DNA of 44,951 bases from Acidobacteriota bacterium. GTDB taxonomy: Bacteria; Acidobacteriota; Terriglobia; Terriglobales; Acidobacteriaceae. This document shows positions 9,402 to 17,083 of the stretch, piece after piece. The number at the start of each line of letters is the position of its first letter. Position 1 is the stretch's first letter. The notes under the pieces are model-generated. The model worked only from the letters and a program-made list of their open reading frames with translations. It did no database searches and was not told where the DNA came from. Both the position numbers and the translations under genes were made by a program. The stretch lies in the NCBI GenBank assembly GCA_013290025.1, contig JABCYV010000010.1, positions 1 through 44,951 of the forward strand, in the 5' to 3' direction.

Positions 9402-9536
9402 TCAGTGGCTAATATGAGGTAGGGAGGTTGCGGACTTAGGCCAAGGGTCAGGGCCATCAGCCCAGATGCGGTTGTGCGCTGACATCGTGATTGTGAGAGT
9501 TGCGAGAATCGCTAAAGCATGGAGCAGTTTTTTCAT
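9402..9536 (-). CDS. Small secreted peptide, 44 aa
   Basis: This ORF is too short for the track but well formed. An ATG at 9536 is preceded by AGAGGG about 7 bases upstream and followed by MKKLLHALAILATLTITMSA, a textbook signal peptide with a likely cleavage site after MSA or after the following NRIWA. The mature part would be only about 20 residues and polar, containing ADGPDPWPK, and ends at TGA. I do not recognise the family. It could be a secreted signalling, scaffold or toxin-like peptide. It lies alone in a 730-bp gap, oriented against the glycosyltransferase gene, with a candidate promoter about 120 bases upstream. Translation is not proven. Confidence 0.5.
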   Translation of the reverse strand: MKKLLHALAILATLTITMSAHNRIWADGPDPWPKSATSLPHISH

Positions 9537-9653
9537 GGTTAGCCCTCTGCGAGTGAAGGCTAGGGGAATAAGCGACCGGATGGAGAAACATTTGAATCGT
9601 GTTCGGTGTTCTGAAGATGAAACTATGGCCGTGGAGGCCGAAGTTCGGGTTCA

Positions 9654-9681
9654 TGTATAGTAAAATTGGTGTGGTTTGCAA
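9654..9681 (-). promoter_or_regulatory. Candidate sigma-70-type promoter for the 44-aa peptide
   Basis: On the minus strand TTGCAA and TATACA are separated by 16 bases, pointing toward the secreted-peptide ORF. The resulting leader would be about 110 nucleotides. The match is moderate. Beyond this, the stretch 9537-10054 holds only a CCACCGGTGG palindrome and no convincing gene. Confidence 0.3.
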
Positions 9682-10054
9682 CCACCGGTGGCTGTAAAGT
9701 ACGGAACAATTCCACCGGCGTTCCGTGTTAAGACAAAAATCCCTCGCGTTGATCCCTTCCGATCGTGAGCACCTGGAAAACTGAGGCACACAGCACTCTA
9801 GCACCTTGAGGGCAAATATAAAGCGAACACACGGTTCATCGACTGCTTCTTCAGGTCCCTAAAATATTGATTCTAGACCTAGCTTTGCATCACCCTAGCC
9901 TGTCTTTAACGCCCCGGGAACTTCTTGTTCTGAAAGTGGAACGGATTTCGCAGGCGCGCGCGAGTTACGAGATCAAGCAGTATGGTAGGAGCAAGTATCG
10001 GCCGAAAGTTGCCCATGATACGTGATGTTTCTTTGCCCAAAATGGGTCCGGACT

Positions 10055-10501
10055 ATGAAAACACACAGAATGATTCTGATGTCGGCGCTTGACGATTTTG
10101 TGGGGACTACCCTACCGGCAGTCTCGGGAATTCTTGCGAGGCTGGAGTACATTTCTGGCCTACGGAAGGCTAGGACAGAGCGATACTCGCATTGGGGTCT
10201 TAGCAGGGTTTACGGGGAACGGGCGGCACAGAACGCGCTTGCGGAAGCACATCGGTTATTGTTCCTACAGGTACTAAATACCCCAATCGGGGAGCTGCAC
10301 AACGACATCATGGTGTCGAGCCAGGCGTCGCAAATGAAGCCCTATGAGTATCTGGAGCATCTGCGTAGTCATCTTCGCGTCTTGGTGCCGTCAGATCCGG
10401 GCGGCGGATCTGCGCGGCACCTCAGTTCAATGCTTGAGGCTCTTTCGAGTCTGGCTTCGCATCGGCTAGGGATTCCAATGGACGCCAGTCCCCCAATTTG
10501 A
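10055..10501 (+). CDS. Uncharacterised protein, about 148 aa, convergent with an XRE regulator
   Basis: I do not recognise this protein. It is mostly alpha-helical in appearance and polar, with no signal peptide or membrane segment. Segments such as ALDDFVGTTLPAVSGILARLEY and ERAAQNALAEAHRLLFLQVL look like a genuine compact helical domain rather than a shadow frame. The ORF opens at 10022, but the ATG at 10055 (MKTHRMIL) gives a more natural start. The MILMSALDD start at 10070 is also possible. The end overlaps the end of the convergent XRE-type gene by 80 bases, which is unusual and suggests linked evolution of the two. It may belong to the adjacent accessory cluster. Confidence 0.6.
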   Translation: MKTHRMILMSALDDFVGTTLPAVSGILARLEYISGLRKARTERYSHWGLSRVYGERAAQNALAEAHRLLFLQVLNTPIGELHNDIMVSSQASQMKPYEYLEHLRSHLRVLVPSDPGGGSARHLSSMLEALSSLASHRLGIPMDASPPI

Positions 10502-11240
10502 GTGCGATGCCAACCACCTGACCGATCACCTCCGCATCCTGAGGATGACTCAAGATCCGCACCGGTGCCGGGGATAAGGAATGCGGTTGTAGGACGATGT
10601 TTTCGCCACTCATCGTGCACCAGCAACAGGTGTAGCCTTGCCGTGTTTCCACGAAGTAAATCGGACGCTCATATTCAGATCGCCACATCCCGTAGACAAC
10701 CTCGTCCCTGGACTCATCCACCTGCAGAAAAGTACCGGGCGGAAGGATTGGATACATGGTGAAATCTTCACTGCCGATGTAGCCATAAGTGTAATGATCG
10801 CTGGCGAATTGCGCTAAGTATGTCAGTGGAACTAGTCCCCACTTTTCTATCATGCGCCCTAGGTTGCAGGTCCGGCGCGGGTCAAATGCGGGATCTAGCC
10901 GAGTCGGCATCTGTACTGCGGAAGCACTCTGTAGGATCTCGCAGCGATGCGATTTTGGCGGGAGGTTCAGGTTCACGTCCGCCATGGCGGTATTGAGGTC
11001 AACGCCATACCACGACAACACCTCCCGCAGGTCGCGACGGTAAATTACGGCGAGAGCGTAAAGCCGAAAAATGCTAGGAATGAGGCCCTTCGTCTCAATA
11101 TCGGAGAGACGACTGGGGCTGACAGCGAATTCACCATTGCCGTGCCTCTCCGCAATGCGCGCGCTTGCAGTTTCGACATCACGCATGGTGAGGCCGAGAT
11201 GCTCACGTAATAAGCGTAGATGCAGCCCGGCTTCGAGCAT
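10422..11240 (-). CDS. XRE-family helix-turn-helix regulator with S24/LexA-like C-terminal region
   Basis: The N-terminal 70 residues form an XRE/Cro-type helix-turn-helix domain (LRLLREHLGLTMRDVETAS...SPSRLSDIETKGLIPSIFRLYALAVIY). Such domains bind operator DNA as dimers. The rest (about residues 140-255) contains a strand-rich region with PILPPGTFLQVDE and PIYFVETRQGYTCCWC that resembles the S24/LexA peptidase fold. I do not see a confident Ser/Lys catalytic pair. The ORF runs up to 11294, but the ATG at 11240 (MLEAGLHLRLLREHL) has AAGG upstream and gives the normal XRE start. Divergent from the YxxP-leader gene cluster and separated from it by 540 bp, it is the natural candidate regulator of that cluster. 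That role is inference. Confidence 0.75.
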   Translation of the reverse strand: MLEAGLHLRLLREHLGLTMRDVETASARIAERHGNGEFAVSPSRLSDIETKGLIPSIFRLYALAVIYRRDLREVLSWYGVDLNTAMADVNLNLPPKSHRCEILQSASAVQMPTRLDPAFDPRRTCNLGRMIEKWGLVPLTYLAQFASDHYTYGYIGSEDFTMYPILPPGTFLQVDESRDEVVYGMWRSEYERPIYFVETRQGYTCCWCTMSGENIVLQPHSLSPAPVRILSHPQDAEVIGQVVGIALKLGDWRPLESLADAKPDSKEPQALN

Positions 11241-11779
11241 TAAAGTAACCTTGCAGGAGATGGCGCTTATATCAGAGTAATCGCGCACGGGCAAAAATCC
11301 TCTCTTTCCAACTCAATCGTCGAGCCACGAATCTACTCGTGGACATTGGTCTCGTCCGAGGCCCATACGGTTTGGGTTCCGATCTCAAAGGAGTCTAACT
11401 GAAATCGTCGAATGTTTGTTCCATTTTCAGGACAGTATCTAGAAATGCGCATCCATACCAGATCGACTAGAATAGAAAAGTGGACGACTTCCGGTCAAGC
11501 TACTACGCACCGAGCTTTCTGAGACTGTGGATTCCTTCTCGCACGCGAGTTTACATCAATCATCTAGCGGAACTGATTCTCCCACTGGCATTAAGCTCCG
11601 CAGACCCCTGGACGACGAATCTTACCGTTGGCAGGCGCGTAAGACCACGCCTGCTACTCAGAAAGACAAAAACATCGGACAGTCCAGATGTGCAGCCGCT
11701 GCTTGTTCTGTTTTCAGAACAAGAACATTGCCGTTCAGATTTCCAGGTGACGGATAGATATTGTCGGCGGGGAGGTCGT
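11241..11779. other. 539-bp divergent intergenic region, regulatory by position
   Basis: No gene is supported here. The plus-strand ORF of the following gene is open back to 11480, but that stretch (SRTRVYINHLAEL...) has no initiation signals I trust. The region must contain promoters for the XRE gene (minus) and for the 104-aa protein (plus). I cannot pick out a convincing -35/-10 pair or operator by eye. Confidence 0.4.
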
Positions 11780-12094
11780 ATGAGCGAGCACGAACCCAAG
11801 AAGAAGCCGTATACCCCACCTAGCTTTGCTCGACTTGACGCGAAGGCAGCCAAAACAGCCCTGGAGACTAAAGCAGTTCCGGGCGACGTGAATGCCAAGG
11901 CGATGTTGAAGTTAGTCAGCGCTTCGACGGCAGAGCAACCACGCCAGATTAATATTGCGATTCAGTTGCCGTCTGGGGGCCACAGCGGCGAGATGACCCT
12001 ATCCGCCCAGGCACTGCAGGTCAGTGACCTCGAAGTCCTGCGCAAAATACTAGGACTAGCCGAGGAAGTTCTGCGTCTGGAAAAGAGTGCTTAA
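11780..12094 (+). CDS. Candidate RiPP-precursor-like protein with YxxP leader motif, 104 aa
   Basis: The ATG at 11780 follows a strong GGGGAGGTCGT ribosome site. The ORF track start at 11480 lacks one. The first 30 residues are basic and Pro-rich, with KKPYTPPSFARL followed by AKAAKTAL. In lasso-peptide leaders, established motifs are Tyr at -17, Pro at -14, a hydrophobic residue at -12 and Thr at -2. Here Tyr11, Pro14, Phe16 and Thr26 have exactly that spacing. A core starting at Leu28 would place Asp36 at position 9, a possible ring acceptor. However, the remaining 77 residues are far longer than a lasso core, and Leu1 is atypical. It may instead be a scaffold recognised through the same leader motif. 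It is followed by an HPr-kinase-like gene and a nucleotidyltransferase gene. Confidence 0.6.
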   Translation: MSEHEPKKKPYTPPSFARLDAKAAKTALETKAVPGDVNAKAMLKLVSASTAEQPRQINIAIQLPSGGHSGEMTLSAQALQVSDLEVLRKILGLAEEVLRLEKSA

Positions 12095-12255
12095 GTGGGT
12101 GGTAGCGCGCCGATGACGACCTTCTTGACCGTTCTTGTGGAAAACGCTGGGGGGTTCGCGGGCCGATTCGCGCCTTCGAGCCTTCAAAGCGAACTCAGAT
12201 TGGAGACCGGATGTCTGGATCCGGCCTGCCCGTAATCAGGCGGAAGTCGTCTTGA

Positions 12256-13077
12256 ATGGAAAAACTTGACCGCCTAGGCTGGGCGGAGACAGTTTCCTTC
12301 ACGGTATTCGGCGTGCGCATAGGCGTTCGTGTGAATGCAGCGGAATTACTCGCCCCCCTTGTCTCTCATCTTCCGGTAGCGCGGAAACCTGCGAGTTTTG
12401 GCATCGTCGACCGCCTCTATTCCTTGATCGGAGGCGATCCCGCGTCACGACCTCCTGTGCGGTGTTTCAGTCTCTTGTATGGAGACACTCAACAGCTTGC
12501 TCGAACTCTGAATCTGGAAGAATTATACTGGGCACTGGAATCTGATGTCGATTTTTACGTCGGACAAGTTGCGCGCCGACGATTATTTGTTCACGCTGGC
12601 GTGGTGGGTTGGAAGGGGCGCGCCATCGTCATCCCGGGCCAAAGCCACAGCGGGAAGAGCACTCTGGTAAAAGCTTTCGTGCAGGCGGGGGCTAGTTACT
12701 ATTCTGATGAATACGCGGTACTCGATCAGCATGGCGCCGTGTATCCGTTTCCAAGGCGTATCTCTCTTAGAGACCGTACTGATGAAACCGTAACCAAGAT
12801 CACCCCAGAAGAACTGGGGGGCAAGACCGGTGCCAGACCGCTCCCGGTTGGGCTCTTGCTTTTAACCCACTACAAGCCCGGCGAGCAGTGGCGGCCAAAG
12901 GTGTTGTCTTCGGGAAGAGGGGTCCTCGGCCTGATTGCGAACGCTTTGGCCGCGCGCAAGCAACCGAAGCGGGCCCTCGCCACCTTGGAAAAGGCAGTAT
13001 GCCAAGCCCAAGTGCTAAGCGGCACCCGTGGTGAGGCAAATCAAACGGCAGAATCGATCTTGAAACGGTTTGGATAG
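12256..13077 (+). CDS. HPr-kinase/phosphorylase-like protein (RiPP-cluster type)
   Basis: This 273-residue cytoplasmic protein has the HprK fold signature: RLFVHAGVV (His113), the Walker A loop GQSHSGKST (residues 128-136) and YYSDEYAVLD with Asp151. Its N-terminal part differs from that of true HprK, which phosphorylates HPr. Shorter HprK-like proteins of this kind occur next to lasso-peptide precursor genes, where some phosphorylate the precursor. The role here, phosphorylating the upstream 104-aa protein or a cofactor, is inferred from family and context. The gene starts with the ATG at 12256, has a weak ribosome site and lies 161 bp after the precursor-like gene. No PTS operon is nearby, which argues against carbon-catabolite control. 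Confidence 0.8.
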   Translation: MEKLDRLGWAETVSFTVFGVRIGVRVNAAELLAPLVSHLPVARKPASFGIVDRLYSLIGGDPASRPPVRCFSLLYGDTQQLARTLNLEELYWALESDVDFYVGQVARRRLFVHAGVVGWKGRAIVIPGQSHSGKSTLVKAFVQAGASYYSDEYAVLDQHGAVYPFPRRISLRDRTDETVTKITPEELGGKTGARPLPVGLLLLTHYKPGEQWRPKVLSSGRGVLGLIANALAARKQPKRALATLEKAVCQAQVLSGTRGEANQTAESILKRFG

Positions 13078-13168
13078 TGGTTCGCAACACTTGGAGAGTC
13101 GTTTGAGATCGCGAGGACTAGAAATCGTGCTGGTTCCGGAGCAGTGCGGCTCGTAGATCTATCATCGC

Positions 13169-14245
13169 ATGAGACTTGCAGGACCATTGCCAAGAACTGA
13201 ATCACCAGGTCATACGGTTGCGGCTGCGCTCACTGGAGCCTGGCGCAAGTCATTCCCGAAATCAATAATCACCGCAGCGGATGCGGCCACAATGGTTCCA
13301 TTGCTTCTGAGATCGGGCGCAGGGGCATTGGGTTGGTGGCGATTTCAGAATTCTCACGGACCCTTTCTATCCACCGTACGGCCGTTGCGCGAAACTTACT
13401 TGCAGTATGCGATTCACGCGGCTGAGCATGAGAATAACGTGGCGGAAGTCTTCCGGGTGTTGCGCTCGGCCGGAATGGAGCCCATGCTGCTTAAGGGATG
13501 GGCGATCGCCCGAACATACCCAGAGATCGGCCTGCGTCCATCGGGGGATATCGACCTGTATGTGCCGCCGGAGCAGTTTGCCAAAGCTCAGGCTGTACTG
13601 AACCTTCCTGAGTATCAACGGTACTGGGTAGATTTGGACCATGATGAGATCACACGATTTAACGAGCTGAGCTTTGAGGATTTGTACGGCGCTTCGGAGG
13701 TGGTTAATCTAGACGGCACGGAAGTACGGATCCTCGGTGCTGAGGACCATCTTCGCATCCTTTGCTTGCACCTGCTTAAGCATGGCGCCTGGCGCCCACT
13801 CTGGTTGTGTGACGTTGCGGCTGCCCTAGAGGCGAGGCCCCCAACCTTTGACTGGCATCGTTGCTTGGGAAAGAGCAAGCGGCATGGCGATTGGGTGCTT
13901 TGCACTCTTGGGCTGGCGAGCTCGCTTCTTGGAGCAGTGATAGAAGACACGCCGGCGAAGCAAAGGCTCAGCAGTTTGCCCGGCTGGCTCACACGGACCG
14001 TTCTGAAGCAGTGGAGCACTCCGTACGCGCAGAACCAGTCTTTGTTCGTCGATCAAGTGAGAGGAAGTTGGTGGAAACCCAGCATTCTCGAATCAGTCCG
14101 CCAGCGTTGGCCGAATTCCATCCAGGCGACCATAGACGTCGATGGAGAGTTCGATCATATGGTACGGCTGCCATTTCAGCTCAGGAACTGCGCCGCGCGG
14201 TCAGCCAAGTTATGTCGGCAGCTACCAACGCTGATGCGCAAATAG
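13169..14245 (+). CDS. Nucleotidyltransferase family protein (NTP_transf_5 type)
   Basis: The 358-residue protein has the clear motif set of the NTP_transf_5 family: LLKGWAIARTYPEIGLRPSGDIDLYV at about residues 107-132, with the catalytic-type acidic pair Asp127 and Asp129 of the polymerase-beta fold. A downstream conserved His-rich helix ICLHLLKHGAWRPLWLCDVAAAL is also typical. Members are expected to transfer a nucleotide or use an NTP, but substrates are largely unknown. They often accompany lasso-type or PqqD-containing RiPP clusters. It follows the HprK-like gene by 91 bp, consistent with one operon. An ATG at 13169 opens the frame. A later start, for example near MVPLLLRSG (residue 42), cannot be excluded. 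Confidence 0.82.
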   Translation: MRLAGPLPRTESPGHTVAAALTGAWRKSFPKSIITAADAATMVPLLLRSGAGALGWWRFQNSHGPFLSTVRPLRETYLQYAIHAAEHENNVAEVFRVLRSAGMEPMLLKGWAIARTYPEIGLRPSGDIDLYVPPEQFAKAQAVLNLPEYQRYWVDLDHDEITRFNELSFEDLYGASEVVNLDGTEVRILGAEDHLRILCLHLLKHGAWRPLWLCDVAAALEARPPTFDWHRCLGKSKRHGDWVLCTLGLASSLLGAVIEDTPAKQRLSSLPGWLTRTVLKQWSTPYAQNQSLFVDQVRGSWWKPSILESVRQRWPNSIQATIDVDGEFDHMVRLPFQLRNCAARSAKLCRQLPTLMRK

Positions 14246-14379
14246 CCGATTGGTCTCAGCACCTGCTCAATCAAGTTGCGTCCAACCATCCGCACAGCTT
14301 CAAATTGCGTTTCTTGGTCAGCGGGGTGAATCATCTCCTCGAAAGTCGCGCCGTTGGGCCAAACTGTAGCCTGACTCAT
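14176..14379 (-). CDS. Possible small protein, 67 aa, convergent with the nucleotidyltransferase gene
   Basis: The ATG at 14379 has an AGGCGAC sequence in front and opens MSQATVWPNGATFEEMIH, followed by a helical stretch ending near NLIEQVLRPIGYLRI. The composition looks protein-like and third codon positions are GC-rich, but the 3' end overlaps the nucleotidyltransferase tail by 70 bases and I do not recognise a family. It could be a chance ORF. Confidence 0.25.
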   Translation of the reverse strand: MSQATVWPNGATFEEMIHPADQETQFEAVRMVGRNLIEQVLRPIGYLRISVGSCRHNLADRAAQFLS

Positions 14380-14574
14380 GTCGCCTGCACGCTTGGGCTT
14401 TCGCAATTGCGGATACTAGAAGCTAATCTAGGTGACACCACGAGATTGTTGCAAAATACACGGCGGGTTCCGGGATCTCTGGCAACCTGTTGATCCAGCG
14501 CGATGCTAACGTCGCTATCGGGACGGCCACGTGATGCGGAGGAGCCTTGAAGTAGTCCTGCACGCAAGAATCGA

Positions 14575-14603
14575 TTGACGGACAAAAGGTTTCGGATTAC
14601 CAT
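14575..14603 (+). promoter_or_regulatory. Candidate sigma-70 promoter for the FecR-like gene
   Basis: TTGACG and TACCAT are separated by 17 bases, giving a predicted transcription start near 14610 and a leader of about 34 nucleotides before the ATG at 14644. The -35 box is a strong match and the -10 box is moderate. Confidence 0.5.
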
Positions 14604-14643
14604 CGCGCCAGGTCATTTCTCAAAGGGTAGAAGGATTTGCAAC

Positions 14644-15315
14644 ATGAGGACCCTGTACTTAAAGATCCTGAGCTGCGTGATGGCTGTGATTTTCCCGGCC
14701 GCTTCGTTTGCAGCCGACCAGCCTAGTGCGATGCTCTACAGTCATGGGAGCGCTTTGCTCAATGGCAGCAGCATCGCCAAGTCGTCGGCTATCTTTTCCG
14801 GCGATCTTGTACAGACGAATAAGGGCTCCGTCGCCAACATCAACGCGACAGGTTCAACCGTCCTCGTTCTCAACGACTCGCTGGTTCAGTATCAAGGGGG
14901 CGCTGTCAAGTTAGAGCACGGAGGCGTGACTGTATCGACCTCGAAATTGCTGGCAACTCAAGCCGGCAACGTCACCGTATCTCCGGCCGCTAGTGTTTGG
15001 ACCGAATTTGAAGTCAGAGATATGGATGGTAGGGTCCAGATCGACGCGCGCAAGGGCGACCTGAAGATCAGCGATGAAGCTGGCACCACCATGCTAGCCC
15101 AAGGTCAGCAGACCACTCGAGACGACTCGACCCAGGCTCAAGAGACGCCGGAAAAGAAAGACAGGAAGAAGAGAGGTGGTGCGGCGGCCCCTGCTGCTGG
15201 CGGAGGCGGGGTCCTGAACGCCAAGGTGGCGATCGGGGTTGGTGTCGCCGCGATCGCTGGCGTAACGGCGTGGGTGTTGGTCCAGGGCGACGAGCCCGTA
15301 AGCCCTGCGAAGTGA
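14644..15315 (+). CDS. Exported FecR-like domain protein with C-terminal membrane anchor
   Basis: This 223-residue protein begins with a signal peptide (MRTLYLKILSCVMAVIFPAASFA). The body (about residues 35-145) resembles a FecR periplasmic domain: AIFSGDLVQTNKGSVANINATGSTVLVLNDSLVQY and later VRDMDGRVQIDARKGDLKI. FecR domains are beta-rich periplasmic sensors or assembly modules. A Lys/Gly/Ala-rich linker leads to one C-terminal membrane segment (VAIGVGVAAIAGVTAWVLV). The ORF track starts upstream at 14575, inside the likely promoter. The ATG at 14644 with AGAAGG upstream fits the signal peptide. No sigma factor or TonB receptor gene is adjacent, so classical Fec-type signalling is not indicated. 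Confidence 0.75.
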   Translation: MRTLYLKILSCVMAVIFPAASFAADQPSAMLYSHGSALLNGSSIAKSSAIFSGDLVQTNKGSVANINATGSTVLVLNDSLVQYQGGAVKLEHGGVTVSTSKLLATQAGNVTVSPAASVWTEFEVRDMDGRVQIDARKGDLKISDEAGTTMLAQGQQTTRDDSTQAQETPEKKDRKKRGGAAAPAAGGGGVLNAKVAIGVGVAAIAGVTAWVLVQGDEPVSPAK

Positions 15316-15709
15316 AACCGAGCGAACGGCGGCTTAATGCCGGCGCGCCCCACTCCTCGGATTAATTCAACAATCCACTCACAGAAGTCCAGTTCAGAAA
15401 TGCCAGACGTTCGCCGGGTCCGAAAATTGGAAGGGTCGTGCCATAGGGTCGGCTCCTGACTTCCCCACATTCTTCATCTTCCCGGAACCCAGCTCTGTCC
15501 AAGACTTCAGATTGATAGGTCCGGTCGAATGCCCTTCGATGTTGGCCGTCCCAAAAACCGCAAATTTAGGAGCTTCAGGAGTCGGGCGCTAAAAGTGATC
15601 TAACTGGAAACAATGGGCTTGTTGGGTTCGTTTCGTCAATTGGGTTCGTTAGGTCACAATGATGGTCCGTACAGACTCAGCAGGACGATGCCTAAACAGG
15701 GCATATGGG

Positions 15710-15870
15710 GCGATGCGGACGCGTACCGGCCCCGCGCTCCTGATCAGCCCGGACCACGATCGCGAGCAGAGCCGCGATAAGGTGTTCCAGCAACTCTCGT
15801 CGCTCACCACCGTTTCTTCTCAACTCGCGGGACTTTGGTTTTTATATATCGTAATACGATGTTATGGGAG
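15710..15870 (+). repeat. Dispersed intergenic repeat, copy A (possible ncRNA)
   Basis: About 160 bp of this gap resemble 27655-27820. Shared blocks include GCTCCTGATCAGCCC, GATCGCGAGCAGA, a TTTCTTCTCA-type block with C(A/G)CTCGC, and TTTTTATATATC followed by TAATACGATGT and TTATGGGA. A perfect ATCGCG/CGCGAT hairpin lies inside. The pyrimidine-rich end resembles an RNA 3' end. I see no protein in the rest of the gap from 15316 to 16295. Confidence 0.55.
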
Positions 15871-16295
15871 AAACGAGTCGTCGCATTATTACCCTTGGGA
15901 ATTCATTCAGAGGTTGTGCCATGGCGTTTACTTCAGCCACAGGCTGTCCAAATTGCGACGTTGGCCAACGGTCCAGATCACATGAACCCCGCAATTAGGC
16001 AAAGAATTGAAATCAGCGGTCAAACCTTTACAACCCTCTCCCTTTTCGCACTACGCAACAACAGCCCTAAAACTGCGTTTCGGGGTGGCGAGTTGAACGC
16101 ATCAAAACACCATTCTCCGCTTAAAAATATCCCTACCGCACCGAGCCCGTGATGAGCGTGGGTTACAGCCCGTAATGTATTCTGCGGTTCGAAACGAAAC
16201 GAATCCAACACACCTGACGTCGACTGCCGTTACCTTGGTTATCTCCAGATCATGCCCGCTTGCGACTAAGCTCGAGCTTCCGCGAATGCCTGACT

Positions 16296-16637
16296 ATGAA
16301 ACGCTGGATTACTATCGCCCTCTTGGTTTTTTCATCGGCAAGCGTCGTCCTTTCACACCGTTCCTCATTCGCCCAGCAGAACGAGCCAGAAGTTGAGCGT
16401 CAGGTGCTCAGCAAGGTGGCACCGACTTACCCCGCTTTAGCCCGCAAGGCCAACATCCGTGGGACCGTGAAGCTAGGAGTCGTAATTGCGTCCGACGGTA
16501 GAGTAGAGTCCACAACAGTGATTGGTGGGAATCCCGTACTCATCCAGGCTGCGGTCGACGCGGTTCGCAAATGGAGATACGCGGCCGGTCCACAGCGGAC
16601 CACAGAAGTGGTCGAACTGAAGTTTAGTGCTCCCTGA
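16296..16637 (+). CDS. Energy transducer TonB C-terminal domain protein, 113 aa
   Basis: A signal peptide or anchor (MKRWITIALLVFSSASVVLS) is followed directly by a TonB C-terminal domain: VAPTYPALARKANIRGTVKLGVVIASDGRVESTTVIGGNPVLIQAAVDAVRKWRYAAG. The YP...A...G.V.L...I..DG.V and WRY..... motifs are diagnostic. Full TonB proteins have an inner-membrane helix, a Pro-rich spacer and this domain. Here the spacer is missing, so it is a short exported TonB-domain protein of the kind common in Acidobacteriota. The start at 16296 fits the signal peptide better than the track start at 16260. No ExbB/ExbD genes are nearby. Confidence 0.85.
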   Translation: MKRWITIALLVFSSASVVLSHRSSFAQQNEPEVERQVLSKVAPTYPALARKANIRGTVKLGVVIASDGRVESTTVIGGNPVLIQAAVDAVRKWRYAAGPQRTTEVVELKFSAP

Positions 16638-17083
16638 ATACGCACACTCTTTCATTGGCGCGACGCTACAAATTGCGCGGCATCTCAGCGAATGACTCGA
16701 GGGGATGCGTCCAGGTTTGCTCGGCTTCCACGAGGAGCGACCCCTTCTTCGTCTGCTCGGACCGAAGGTGGACCGAGCAGCTTGATCCCCCGGATGGCGG
16801 TGCCAAATCTACACCCTAATTTCTTCTTGTCGAGGGTGAGCGTTGAAGGAATGCACGTGGGATACGCATTCCACGCGAAAAGCTAAACCTCTGTAAAGAT
16901 CCTCTTCACCTACGTCTAGCCTTTTGTACGAAGGCGCTGCATCTAGTTTGGGCGGAGGCGTTGTGCGGGCGCGTTGCTGACGATCGTTCTCGTTAGCCTG
17001 CTCATTCCAGAAACCAGGGACCGCTCGCGCGAAGAGATTACGAAGTTCTGGACGTCGCAACGACAAAGACCGGCAAGTCCCGC
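16638..17083. other. 446-bp intergenic region without recognisable gene
   Basis: Only short shadow frames occur here. I see no RNA gene, strong promoter or repeat. It separates the TonB-domain gene from the 3' end of the convergent sugar-lactonase gene. Confidence 0.4.

Noticed and set aside
15835-16152. 105-aa plus ORF downstream of repeat copy A
   Set aside because: No matching frame follows copy B, there is no ribosome site, and the amino-acid pattern is not protein-like.
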